From NCBI GenBank assembly GCA_016795185.1, contig JAEUIF010000726.1, positions 1 through 36,827 of the forward strand: a stretch of DNA of 36,827 nt, in the 5' to 3' direction. The position numbers and the translations under genes were made by a program. The notes under the pieces were generated by a model. The model did not search any database and was not told the DNA's origin. It worked only from the letters and a program-made list of their open reading frames with translations. Positions 6,974 to 18,241 of this stretch are shown here, in pieces (position 1 is the stretch's first letter; every line of letters starts with the position of its first letter). Source of the stretch: Planctomycetia bacterium. Lineage in GTDB: Bacteria; Planctomycetota; Planctomycetia; Gemmatales; Gemmataceae.

Positions 6974-6989
6974 AGCAAATTCCGAGCCG
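6974..6989 (-). promoter_or_regulatory. Candidate sigma-54 (-24/-12) promoter for the M50 chimera gene
   Basis: Read on the minus strand the site is CGGCTCGGAATTTGCT. It matches TGGCACG-N4-TTGCW with the invariant GG and GC exactly 10 bases apart, a perfect TTGCT -12 box and two mismatches in the -24 box. Transcription would start near 6963, about 70 bases before the start codon. Together with the two other sites in this region it suggests a shared NtrC-dependent regulon. Confidence 0.45.
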
Positions 6990-7145
6990 CCGGGCCGAGC
7001 GCGAGAACAGGGCGCGGCGATTTGCCCGACCGTGCACGGACGTTCGTGCGCCGGGAACTTCGGCATTCCGGGCGGTCAGTGTCGGGTGCGAAAGGCTTCT
7101 CCCCGCCGACGAGGGCGAGGGGCGTCCGGGACGGACTCTTACCGG

Positions 7146-9947
<2,802 letters not shown>

Positions 9948-10042
9948 AGGCCTCCTCGCGTCATTCGATTCCCAGAAAGCGCCGGCCGCCGATTGCTCAG
10001 GCAGTCGTGCCGCGGTGGTCAGCAGTCAAGGTAGGAAGTCGC

Positions 10043-11137
10043 TCAGGCCTGTTCCAACTTTTCGGCCCGATGCCGATAGTAGCCGGCCAGGTCCGGCCGA
10101 TCCAGCCGTTCATACGCCTCGGCCAGTCCCCGCGTGGCCGCCACGTGGAAGGGGTTGTGCGCCAGGGCCTGCCGGAATCGGCCGACGGCCGCGTCCGGCG
10201 CGCCGGCGGCGAGCGCCGTGCGGCCGTCGACCATGAGCTGTTGAATCAGCTGTAATTCGCCCTCGAAAAGTTCCTCCAGCACGTCCTCTTCCTTGACGGT
10301 CAGCAGGGAACAGGGGAGTCGCTCCAGCACGCGGCGGGTCGTGCTGCCCAGCAGGACGCGCACCAGGCCCGTGCGCCCGGTCGCCCCCATGACGCTCACA
10401 TCGGCCTGATGGTCGCGGGCGGCGGCGAGGATCTGCTCGTGGGGTGAGCCGTACCGGACCTCCGTCCTGGTTGCGACCCCGTGGGCGGGGATGCCGGCCA
10501 CGAACCGGTCGAACTCCTCCCGCCACTTGGCGTCATACTCGGCCCGGGCGTCCGCCAGTTGCCCGGTTTCGGCGGCCGCGGTCAGCCAGGACACCTCCGG
10601 CACGACGGTCAGGACAACAAGTTCGCCCCCGAGCGCCTGGGCTAGCCGGACGGCGTTGCTTAAACCCTGTGCCGACGGGCCGGACTGATCGACCGGGCAG
10701 AGGATCTTGCGGAAGGCGAGGTCCGGCTGGCCGGGCCGCACGGCCAGGACGGGCTGCGGGGCGTGCTCGATCACGGTGACGGCTGTGGGGCCGCCCGAGA
10801 ACTGGAAGAGCCCGGTGCGGTCCCCGGCGCCCATCAGGATCAAGTCGGCATCGAGTTCCCGTGCCCTGTCCAGGATGGTATGCGCCGCCGGGCCGACCGC
10901 GAGGGACATGCCGGCGACCTCGACCTGCTGGCCGGCGAGTTGCGCCGCCAGGACGTGGAGGGCCACCTCTTTCTCCGGTTCTTGCCGGTGGGCCGGCCAG
11001 TTCGGGAGCGGCTCCATGACATGGAGCAGGGTGACGCGCGACCCGAAAGCCGCCGCCAGCCGGACGGCGGCCTGGGCCGCCGCCTGGCTGGCCGGCCGAA
11101 AGTCCGTGGCCAGCAGGATCGATTTCAACATGCGCAT
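10043..11137 (-). CDS. Tandem universal stress protein with C-terminal helical (TPR-like) extension
   Basis: A 364-residue cytosolic protein. The first UspA domain is about residues 4-136 (SILLATDFRPAS; LILMGAGDRTGLFQFSGG). The second is about 143-278 (KILCPVDQSGPSAQ; VSVMGATGRTGLVRVLLGST, ending CSLLTVKEED). The second domain keeps the G-x2-G-x9-G-S/T-like ATP-binding pattern. The last 75 residues (DGRTALAAGAPDAAVGRFRQ, then HNPFHVAATRGLAEAYERLD) look like one or two TPR helices, which is unusual for Usp proteins and may tether a partner. ATG at 11137 is preceded by AGGAG at 10-base spacing; an ATG two codons later is also possible. It sits between a predicted sigma-54 promoter with a small membrane peptide and the cation ATPase. 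Confidence 0.88.
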   Translation of the reverse strand: MRMLKSILLATDFRPASQAAAQAAVRLAAAFGSRVTLLHVMEPLPNWPAHRQEPEKEVALHVLAAQLAGQQVEVAGMSLAVGPAAHTILDRARELDADLILMGAGDRTGLFQFSGGPTAVTVIEHAPQPVLAVRPGQPDLAFRKILCPVDQSGPSAQGLSNAVRLAQALGGELVVLTVVPEVSWLTAAAETGQLADARAEYDAKWREEFDRFVAGIPAHGVATRTEVRYGSPHEQILAAARDHQADVSVMGATGRTGLVRVLLGSTTRRVLERLPCSLLTVKEEDVLEELFEGELQLIQQLMVDGRTALAAGAPDAAVGRFRQALAHNPFHVAATRGLAEAYERLDRPDLAGYYRHRAEKLEQA

Positions 11138-11181
11138 GGCTCGGCGTCTCCTGGTTCTTCGCGGTTATGCCTGCGGGAATT

Positions 11182-11206
11182 TGCGCCCGTCCCCGCAGCG
11201 GGCGCA
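11182..11206. repeat. Intergenic hairpin between the small membrane ORF and the Usp gene
   Basis: TGCGCCCG and CGGGCGCA form a perfect 8-bp stem around a 9-base loop. It lies about 45 bases upstream of the Usp start codon. No T-run follows on the minus strand, so RNA stabilisation or processing between cistrons is more likely than termination. Confidence 0.4.
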
Positions 11207-11308
11207 CTTTACGCTCGTCATGGGCCGGTCCCGACCTGTCGCGTACTGGCTCGGTTCACGGCCCCCGGTACAGCGCGGGCTCCGCCGCTGGCGCGCTCCC
11301 CGACCGCC

Positions 11309-11446
11309 TCACGGGCCGCGCAGGATCTTCGACCAGACGACCACCGCTAGTGCGAGGCACAGGACCGTCAGCACAATGAGGACACGGCGGAAGGTAAGAA
11401 GTTGCGGGGAGTCCTCGTCGCCGTCACTCCCCGGAAATCCGTTCAT
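11309..11446 (-). CDS. 45-residue single-span membrane peptide
   Basis: A short ORF with a strong ribosome site, GGAGGTCAGGGAG directly before the ATG at 11446. It encodes 45 residues: an acidic N-terminus (GSDGDEDSPQ), then one membrane helix of about 19 residues (VLIVLTVLCLALAVVVW), then a basic end (SKILRGP). Positive charges sit just before and after the helix. It lies downstream of the predicted minus-strand sigma-54 promoter and upstream of the Usp and P-type ATPase genes. It may be a small regulatory or accessory subunit of that pump, in the way KdpF-like peptides assist ATPases, but that is inference. Confidence 0.55.
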   Translation of the reverse strand: MNGFPGSDGDEDSPQLLTFRRVLIVLTVLCLALAVVVWSKILRGP

Positions 11447-11859
11447 CTCCCTGACCTCCAGCGGAGAGCCTGGGCGGTCCGGGGGACGGAGCTCGTTGTC
11501 GGAACGGCTCGCAGGATGCTGAGCACAATGAATCCGTCCCCTGTTCGCTCAGGCTCCGCGATTGAACCGAGTGGTTGAACCTGGAACTCCCTCAACCGCC
11601 GCGGGGACCGCCGTGCCGGGCGGGTGGCGTCAGCCCCACGAGATCCCTGCTGGCCGTCCACGTGCGTCAGCAGCAGCGGCTGCGCCTGCACCTGCTTCGT
11701 CGAGGCTTGCAAATGACATGCCGGCGGAGCGGCCGGCGGGGCGCCAGGGCCACTACCACCTGCCGGCCGCCTATGACGATTGGCTGGGAAATGCAGTGTG
11801 GGGCTGCCGCCAGGAGCCGTGGAGCCGGTGCGGCGGAAAAGTCCGGCGCGCCGCGGGCG
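11447..11859. other. 413-bp regulatory gap with no convincing gene
   Basis: The gap between the response-regulator gene end and the small membrane ORF holds a sigma-54-like promoter at 11708-11723 that points left. An 89-codon minus-strand ORF here has low-complexity, shadow-like sequence and overlaps the small ORF start. No gene is called. The predicted leader of about 250 bases is long. Confidence 0.5.
11708..11723 (-). promoter_or_regulatory. Candidate sigma-54 (-24/-12) promoter, minus-strand stress arm
   Basis: Read on the minus strand the site is CGGCATGTCATTTGCA. It has GG and GC exactly 10 bases apart, a perfect TTGCA -12 box, and GGCA-G of the -24 box (mismatches at positions 1 and 6). 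It would drive the 45-residue membrane peptide, Usp and P-type ATPase genes. The adjacent NtrC-family regulator is the natural activator. Confidence 0.5.
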
Positions 11860-13326
<1,467 letters not shown>

Positions 13327-13341
13327 GGCAGGCGTCCTCCG

Positions 13342-14922
13342 TTACAGGGTCGACGGCACGGCCCGCGCGGGCGGGGCCGGTGGCCGGGCGTCCGGGGCCG
13401 CAGGCGCGGCGTGCAGCGGCAGGCGAATGGTGAACACGGCGCCGCCGCCCGACCGGGGGTCCGCGGCAATCTGCCCGCCGTGCATCTCGACGATCCGCTT
13501 GCAGATCGACAGGCCCAGGCCCATGCCGGTGTCCTTGGTCGAGACGAAGGGCTCGAAGATCCGCGGCCCCAGCTCGGCCGGGAGGCCGCAGCCGGTGTCC
13601 GCCACCTGGACCGTCAGCCACTCGCCCGGGCACGGCTCCCCTACGGGGCCCTTGGCGTCCGGTTCGTCGTCCTCGCGGGGGAGGATCTCGATCCGCACCG
13701 TCCCGCCCTCCGGGGTGGCGTCCAGGGCGTTGAGCAGCAGGTTGAGCAGGACCTGGCGGACCTGCACCATGTCGGCTTCGATCACGACGGGCTGTCCCGG
13801 CACGTCGCACTCGACGCGCACGCCGCGCTGCTCCGCCCGGCCGGACACCAGGTACGCCGCCTGCTCGACGACCGCGCGGGCCTCGAACGGCCGCTTCTCC
13901 GGCTGGGGCGGCCGGGCGAAGTCGAGAAAGGTCTGGATCGACCGCTCGAGGCGCGTGATCTCCTCGTGGAGCACCGCCAGGTCTTCCGGACTCAGACTGA
14001 CCGCGGCGTCCGGCGCGGCGGCCGGTTGCACGAGGATCTTCATGGCCATCAGCGGGTTGCGCAGCTCGTGGGCGAGTCCGGCCGCCATCTGGCCGACGGC
14101 GGCGAGTTGCTCGGCCCGCAGCACTTCGCGCTCGCTGTGGTGCAGCCGGGCGACCACCGTGCCGGCCTGCTGGGCGACCTTCAGCAGGTTGGCTTCCAGG
14201 TCCTGCAACTCCTGGCCGGGGGAGACGGCCACGGGGCTGGCCGCCTGGTTGAGCTTGCCGGCCGCATCCTGAATCGGCCGACTGAGCTTCCCGATCGAGT
14301 GGGCGATGTTGCGGGCGATGCCGTAGCCCGCCAGCAAGCCGGCCACGGCGCCGCACGAACCCAGCAGCACCAGCGACAGGGCCATCTGGCGGCTGATCGC
14401 CTGGTTCTGCGCGCTGTTCCGGGCGGCCGTCGTTTCGTTATAGGCGCGGTATTCGCGGGCCGGCCGCAGGATGTCCTTGGTCAACACCTCCGCGAGGAGC
14501 GTACGCACTTGCTCCGCGGAAGCGGCGTCCGGCCGCTCCCGCGCGGCAAGGCGGTCGAACTCCCGGGTGAAGCGCCCGTACCCCTGCTTGATCTCGGCGA
14601 TCAGTTCCTGTTCACGAGCAGTGGTCGCCAGGAGTTCCGCCTCCCGGAGCGCCTGGTCGGCCTGCCGTCGAAACGGTGGGACCGCTTCCAGATGCTGGGG
14701 CTCGCCCGTATACGCATAGTCCTTGAGGAGACTGCGCACTTCCAGCAGGCTGATCTCCAGCTCCTCGGCCGCACGGACGCTGGCGACGTTCAGAGCCAGG
14801 ACGTCCGAGGCCTGCTTCTGGAGCCGGTGCACATACCAGGCGGCGGTTCCCCCGAGGGTAACCAGGAGGAGGCTGATGGCCACCACGGGAGCGATCATCC
14901 GCATCATCAAACGGCTACGCAT
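13342..14922 (-). CDS. Membrane sensor histidine kinase, partner of the NtrC-type regulator
   Basis: About 526 residues from the ATG at 14922; a TTG at 14952 would add 10. The first membrane helix is near 10-30 (APVVAISLLLVTLGGTAAWY). A periplasmic helical sensor region of about 145 residues follows, rich in Arg/Glu/Ala and without a recognised ligand fold (CHASE3-like or four-helix type). The second helix is near 180-202. Then come a HAMP-like linker and a HisKA domain with H285 in GLAHELRNPLMAMK. The HATPase_c domain has LLNLLLNALDATPEGG, DTGCGLP and GMGLGLSICKRIVEMHGG. The C-terminus is proline/alanine-rich. It is 15 bp upstream of the response regulator gene. The signal is unknown; the surrounding transporters suggest ionic, pH or envelope stress. 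Confidence 0.9.
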   Translation of the reverse strand: MRSRLMMRMIAPVVAISLLLVTLGGTAAWYVHRLQKQASDVLALNVASVRAAEELEISLLEVRSLLKDYAYTGEPQHLEAVPPFRRQADQALREAELLATTAREQELIAEIKQGYGRFTREFDRLAARERPDAASAEQVRTLLAEVLTKDILRPAREYRAYNETTAARNSAQNQAISRQMALSLVLLGSCGAVAGLLAGYGIARNIAHSIGKLSRPIQDAAGKLNQAASPVAVSPGQELQDLEANLLKVAQQAGTVVARLHHSEREVLRAEQLAAVGQMAAGLAHELRNPLMAMKILVQPAAAPDAAVSLSPEDLAVLHEEITRLERSIQTFLDFARPPQPEKRPFEARAVVEQAAYLVSGRAEQRGVRVECDVPGQPVVIEADMVQVRQVLLNLLLNALDATPEGGTVRIEILPREDDEPDAKGPVGEPCPGEWLTVQVADTGCGLPAELGPRIFEPFVSTKDTGMGLGLSICKRIVEMHGGQIAADPRSGGGAVFTIRLPLHAAPAAPDARPPAPPARAVPSTL

Positions 14923-15000
14923 CTCCGCTCCGTCCTGGATTCCTGTGCGCAAAAACTGACCACGGCGAACAAAGCGAGGGCAACGCCGCCAGTCGGTTCC

Positions 15001-15023
15001 AGGGCAGGTGGGCCGCCTGCCCT
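15001..15023. repeat. Intergenic inverted repeat
   Basis: AGGGCAGG and CCTGCCCT form a perfect 8-bp stem around a 7-base loop, upstream of the histidine kinase start. It looks like a repetitive extragenic palindrome. It has no T-run on either side. Confidence 0.45.
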
Positions 15024-15292
15024 CGGTGTCTCCTGGAAGTTCATTCTACTCCTCCCACAAGTCCGATCGGAATGGGCTATCGTCACGGCAAGATGTTCAC
15101 GGCAACCTGTCGGCAACCGCTGGCGCCGTCGGTGCACAATGGATCTGCGAAGCAGTGTCCAAGAGCCGCCCGCGTAACAACTTCAGGGTGGGCGGAATCG
15201 CAAACCGCATGCCAGCAGGCCAGTGAAGACTACGGTTGCCGAGTGCTCCCCTGTGTTCTGCGGTATTCGCCGCGCCGGTCGCCCAGCCCACC

Positions 15293-15308
15293 TGGCACGC
15301 CAGATGCA
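15293..15308 (+). promoter_or_regulatory. Strong candidate sigma-54 (-24/-12) promoter, plus-strand stress arm
   Basis: TGGCACGCCAGATGCA carries a perfect -24 box (TGGCACG) and a -12 box ATGCA (consensus TTGCA/T), with GG and GC exactly 10 bases apart. Transcription would start near 15319, about 210 bases before the Usp start, and could continue into kefB and mrp. It is the best sigma-54 match seen in the window and lies next to an NtrC-family regulator. Confidence 0.65.
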
Positions 15309-15527
15309 AAGCCGGGGGAAGAGCACGGCTCGCGCGGATCCGCGCGACAGCTCCGTCGAGTCCCCGACGTCGGCCGGAGAGCCGCGTTCACGGCCGCCCC
15401 GTAGACCTCGTTGTATCCAGCCCACCGTTGCATGCTGGACAGTGTGGATTGTCGAGCCAATACTGTACGCCTGGGGCGCCTGAGTTGGATCAGCGCACTG
15501 AAGAGTGAACCGTGAGCGCACGCCACC

Positions 15528-16037
15528 ATGAAAATCCTGCTAGCCATTGACGATTCGCCGTGCAGCGACGCCGCCGTCGCCGAGGTGGCGCGGCGGCCGT
15601 GGCCCGCGCAGAGCGAGGTCCGCCTGATCACCGTGGACCCGCCGCTCGATCCGGGTCTCTTGTGGAGCGGTCCTGCCACCGTCTTCGATGAGTTCATCCA
15701 GCGCCAGCGCGCCGAAGCCGCCGAGCGCCTGCGCAAAGCCACGGCCGCCCTGGCACACGGCGCGCCCGCCTTGCGTGTGACGCCGGCGCTGCTGGAAGGG
15801 CGGCCCAAGGACGCCATCCTTGCCGAGGCGGAACGCTGGGGCGCGGAACTGGTCGTCGTCGGATCGCACGGCTACGGGCCGGTCCTTCGGTTCTTCCTCG
15901 GTTCGGTGGCCTTGTACGTCGCGCTGCACGCGCCGTGCTCCGTCGAGATTGTGCGCCGGCGGCCCGGGCCGCCGGAATCCCCGCCCCAGGACACGCATGA
16001 GCGCGATCCAGGACGCGCCTCTTCCGTCGTGCCGTGA
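15528..16037 (+). CDS. Universal stress protein (UspA family)
   Basis: A 169-residue single-domain Usp. The N-terminus MKILLAIDDSPCSDAAV carries the ATP-binding aspartates. The C-terminal signature ELVVVGSHGYGPVLRFFLGS (about 110-130) is the G-x2-G-x9-G-S nucleotide loop, followed by a strand with CSVEIV. The last 25 residues are proline- and arginine-rich. No clear ribosome site precedes the ATG at 15528. It is the first gene after the predicted sigma-54 promoter and lies 55 bp upstream of the KefB-type antiporter. Usp proteins next to cation antiporters are often ATP- or stress-responsive regulators of the transporter; here that is inference. Confidence 0.9.
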   Translation: MKILLAIDDSPCSDAAVAEVARRPWPAQSEVRLITVDPPLDPGLLWSGPATVFDEFIQRQRAEAAERLRKATAALAHGAPALRVTPALLEGRPKDAILAEAERWGAELVVVGSHGYGPVLRFFLGSVALYVALHAPCSVEIVRRRPGPPESPPQDTHERDPGRASSVVP

Positions 16038-16092
16038 AGCCGAATCGCTGGCAGCGCTGCGGCGACGAACCGGCGGGAGCGGATAACCGGAC

Positions 16093-18156
16093 ATGGACGA
16101 GCTGTTGCGCGACCTGGTGTTGGTTTTCGTCCTGGCTGGGGCCGTCCTGGCTGTCTTTCACCACCTGCGCCTGCCGGCGCTCGTCGGCCTCCTCTTTGCC
16201 GGAGGCCTCATCGGGCCGCACGGCATCGGCGTGCTGCGGGACGCCGGCCAGATCGAGCGAATGGCCGAACTGGGCATTCTGCTGTTGATGTTCTCGATCG
16301 GCCTCGACTTCACGCCCGACCGGGTACACGAGTTGGTGCGCGCCGTGGGCATGGGCGCGGCGCAGATGCTCTTCTGCGTCGTTGTCACGCTGCTCCTTGC
16401 CGTCGCCTTCGTCGGCCGGTGGGCCGAGGCAGTCTTGCTGGGCTTTCTGGTTGCGCACACCAGCTCGACCTTGATGTTGAAACTGTTCCTCGACCGGGGA
16501 GAGCTGAGCAGCCCGCAAGTGCGGCTCGGCCTGGGAATCAGCATTGCCCAGGACCTGTCCGTCGTCCCCATGCTGCTCGCCGTCCCGATGATAGCGGGCG
16601 GCGGCTCGCTCGCGGACTTCGCGCTGGCCCTGCTGAAGGTCGCGGGGGTGCTGGTGGTGGCGCTGGGTCTGGCCCGCTGGGTCATTCCGCTGTGGCTGCA
16701 CCAGGTCGTCCGCAGCCGCAGCCGCGAACTTTTCCTGATATTCCTGGTGGTCGTCAGCCTGGGGACCGCATGGGCCACGCTGGCAGTCGGCCTGTCGGGC
16801 GCGCTCGGCGCGTTCCTGGCGGGCCTGGCGATCGCCGCCTCGGCGTACAGTCACCAGACGCTGGCCGAGGTCGTGCCCTTCCGGGACTTGCTGGTGAGCC
16901 TCTTCTTCATTTCCATCGGCATGCTCGTGGACGTCCGCACGGCGCCGCAGTTCGCCGCGCCCGTGGTGCTGCTGGTCCTGGTCGTGCTGGCCTTGAAATT
17001 CGTCAGCGGTTTCCTCCCCGTCCTCGCCTGGGGCTACCCGCTGCGGATCGCCACGCTGGTCGGCCTGGGGATCGCCCAGGTCGGCGAGTTTTCGTTCGTG
17101 CTGGCGCACGCCGGAAGGGAAGCCGGGCTGATGTCGGGCGAGTGGTTCCAGGTCTTCGTCCTGGTGGCCGTCCTGACCATGCTGGTCAACCCGTTCCTGG
17201 TTGCCGGCGGCCCCAGGATCTCCCTGGCGCTGGCCGCACTGCCCTGGGCCGCCCGGTTCGACGGGCGGGGATCGGCCGAGGAGGCAACGCCGACACCGGC
17301 CCTGGAGGGCCACGTGGTGGTCGCCGGTTACGGACTCAACGGCCAGACGGTGGTGCGGGCGCTACAGGCCCTGGGAGTGCCCCACGCCGCCCTGGACCTC
17401 AACCCGGACACGGTCCAGGCCGCCCAGCAGCGCGGCGAGTCGGTGTTCTATGGCGACTGTACGCGGGCTGAGGTCCTGCGCAAGCTCCACCTCGACGCCG
17501 CGCGGGCCTACGTCGTGGCCATCTCGGACGCGCGCGCGACGCGGCAGGCCGTCCAGGTGGCGCACCAGGAAGCCCCCGGCCTGCACATCCTGGTGCGCAC
17601 CCGCTACCTGGCGGAGATCGATGCGCTGCACCGCCTGGGAGCGGAGGAGGTGATCGCCGAGGAATTTGAAACCTCGCTGGAAATCGTGGCACGAGTGTTG
17701 CACTCCTTCCATCTGCCGCGAACGCGGATCGAGGGAATCGTCCAGCATTTCCGCGGAGACGCTTACGAGGCCTTCCGCGGGCCGTCCCCGTTGCCGAACC
17801 CGGACCTGCTCGGCAGGATCCTGCCCGCCCTCCAGATCGAGGCCGTCGTTATCCAAGAAGGCGCGGCGGCCGACGGCCGGAGTTTGCGGGAGCTGGAACT
17901 GCGGACGCGCACCGGCGCCACCCTGCTGGCCGTGCAGCGCGACGGCCGGATGGAGACAGTCCCCGCTCCAGACTTTCGCTTGCAGGTGAAGGACCTGGTC
18001 GTGCTCGCCGGTACGTCGCGCCAGATTCTGACGGCCGTCGGCTTGCTGGAGCGACCCGAGGGGCGGTCCCTCAGGGACGTTGTCGAGCCGCCCCCGGGCG
18101 TCCAGGAGGGCGACTCGCGCGGGCCGACCGATGCAGGCGTTGGTTCGGACCAGTGA
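16093..18156 (+). CDS. KefB/CPA2-type cation:proton antiporter with RCK domain
   Basis: A 687-residue inner-membrane protein. Residues 1-380 are a Na+/H+-exchanger fold with about 12 membrane helices (LVGLLFAGGLIGPHGIGVL, LGILLLMFSIGLDFTPD, LGISIAQDLSVVPMLLAVPM). The QD pair in IAQDL is the likely ion-binding motif. A TrkA_N/RCK_N domain follows at about 405-520 (VVVAGYGLNGQTVVRAL; D433 region ALDLNPD; VFYGDCTRAEVL). A TrkA_C domain occupies about 585-665. It exports K+ (or Na+) in exchange for H+, gated by nucleotide binding to the RCK domain. Full length is normal for the family. A weak GGGAG site lies upstream. It sits between the Usp gene and the Mrp operon. Confidence 0.92.
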   Translation: MDELLRDLVLVFVLAGAVLAVFHHLRLPALVGLLFAGGLIGPHGIGVLRDAGQIERMAELGILLLMFSIGLDFTPDRVHELVRAVGMGAAQMLFCVVVTLLLAVAFVGRWAEAVLLGFLVAHTSSTLMLKLFLDRGELSSPQVRLGLGISIAQDLSVVPMLLAVPMIAGGGSLADFALALLKVAGVLVVALGLARWVIPLWLHQVVRSRSRELFLIFLVVVSLGTAWATLAVGLSGALGAFLAGLAIAASAYSHQTLAEVVPFRDLLVSLFFISIGMLVDVRTAPQFAAPVVLLVLVVLALKFVSGFLPVLAWGYPLRIATLVGLGIAQVGEFSFVLAHAGREAGLMSGEWFQVFVLVAVLTMLVNPFLVAGGPRISLALAALPWAARFDGRGSAEEATPTPALEGHVVVAGYGLNGQTVVRALQALGVPHAALDLNPDTVQAAQQRGESVFYGDCTRAEVLRKLHLDAARAYVVAISDARATRQAVQVAHQEAPGLHILVRTRYLAEIDALHRLGAEEVIAEEFETSLEIVARVLHSFHLPRTRIEGIVQHFRGDAYEAFRGPSPLPNPDLLGRILPALQIEAVVIQEGAAADGRSLRELELRTRTGATLLAVQRDGRMETVPAPDFRLQVKDLVVLAGTSRQILTAVGLLERPEGRSLRDVVEPPPGVQEGDSRGPTDAGVGSDQ

Positions 18157-18175
18157 CAGCGAGGCAGGGTGGGCA

Positions 18176-18205
18176 GCACGGGGCGGCCCCCGGGCCCGCC
18201 CGTGC
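18176..18205. terminator. GC-rich hairpin between kefB-like gene and mrpA
   Basis: GCACGGGGCGG and CCGCCCGTGC pair over about 10 bp with one bulged G. No T-run follows. It may slow or partly end transcription between the antiporter and the Mrp operon. Confidence 0.3.
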
Positions 18206-18211
18206 GGTTGA

Positions 18212-18227
18212 CGGCAAAGGGGTTGCC
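18212..18227 (+). promoter_or_regulatory. Weak sigma-54-like element before mrpA
   Basis: CGGCAAAGGGGTTGCC contains GGCA and TTGC with correct 10-base spacing. The start site would be only about 4 bases before the annotated ATG. It is probably fortuitous, unless the true mrpA start lies further downstream. Confidence 0.18.
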
Positions 18228-18241
18228 CAGAAAGCACCAGC

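Larger units (their letters stand above)
14923..15527. other. 605-bp regulatory gap between histidine kinase and Usp gene
   Basis: No ORF here has convincing protein character. The gap contains a hairpin (15001-15023), three CGGCAA direct repeats (15086, 15100, 15111) and a 10-bp inverted pair (TCGGCAACCG at 15110, CGGTTGCCGA at 15233). A strong sigma-54-like promoter lies at 15293 and points right. The repeats lie 50-210 bp upstream of that promoter, where NtrC-type activators usually bind. Confidence 0.5.

Noticed and set aside
9980-10030. Sigma-54-like promoter directly ahead of the P-type ATPase
   Set aside because: A GGCACG box is present on the minus strand, but no GC occurs at the required distance.
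11443-11712. 89-codon minus-strand ORF ahead of the small membrane peptide
   Set aside because: It overlaps the start of the better-supported 45-residue ORF and crosses the predicted promoter; composition looks non-coding.
11780-11800. Sigma-54-like TGGCTGGGAAATGCAG on the plus strand
   Set aside because: GG and GC are only 9 bases apart and no plus-strand gene follows.
15694-17313. 539-codon minus-strand ORF opposite kefB
   Set aside because: Shadow frame rich in Gln/Arg/His; the plus strand encodes a textbook antiporter.
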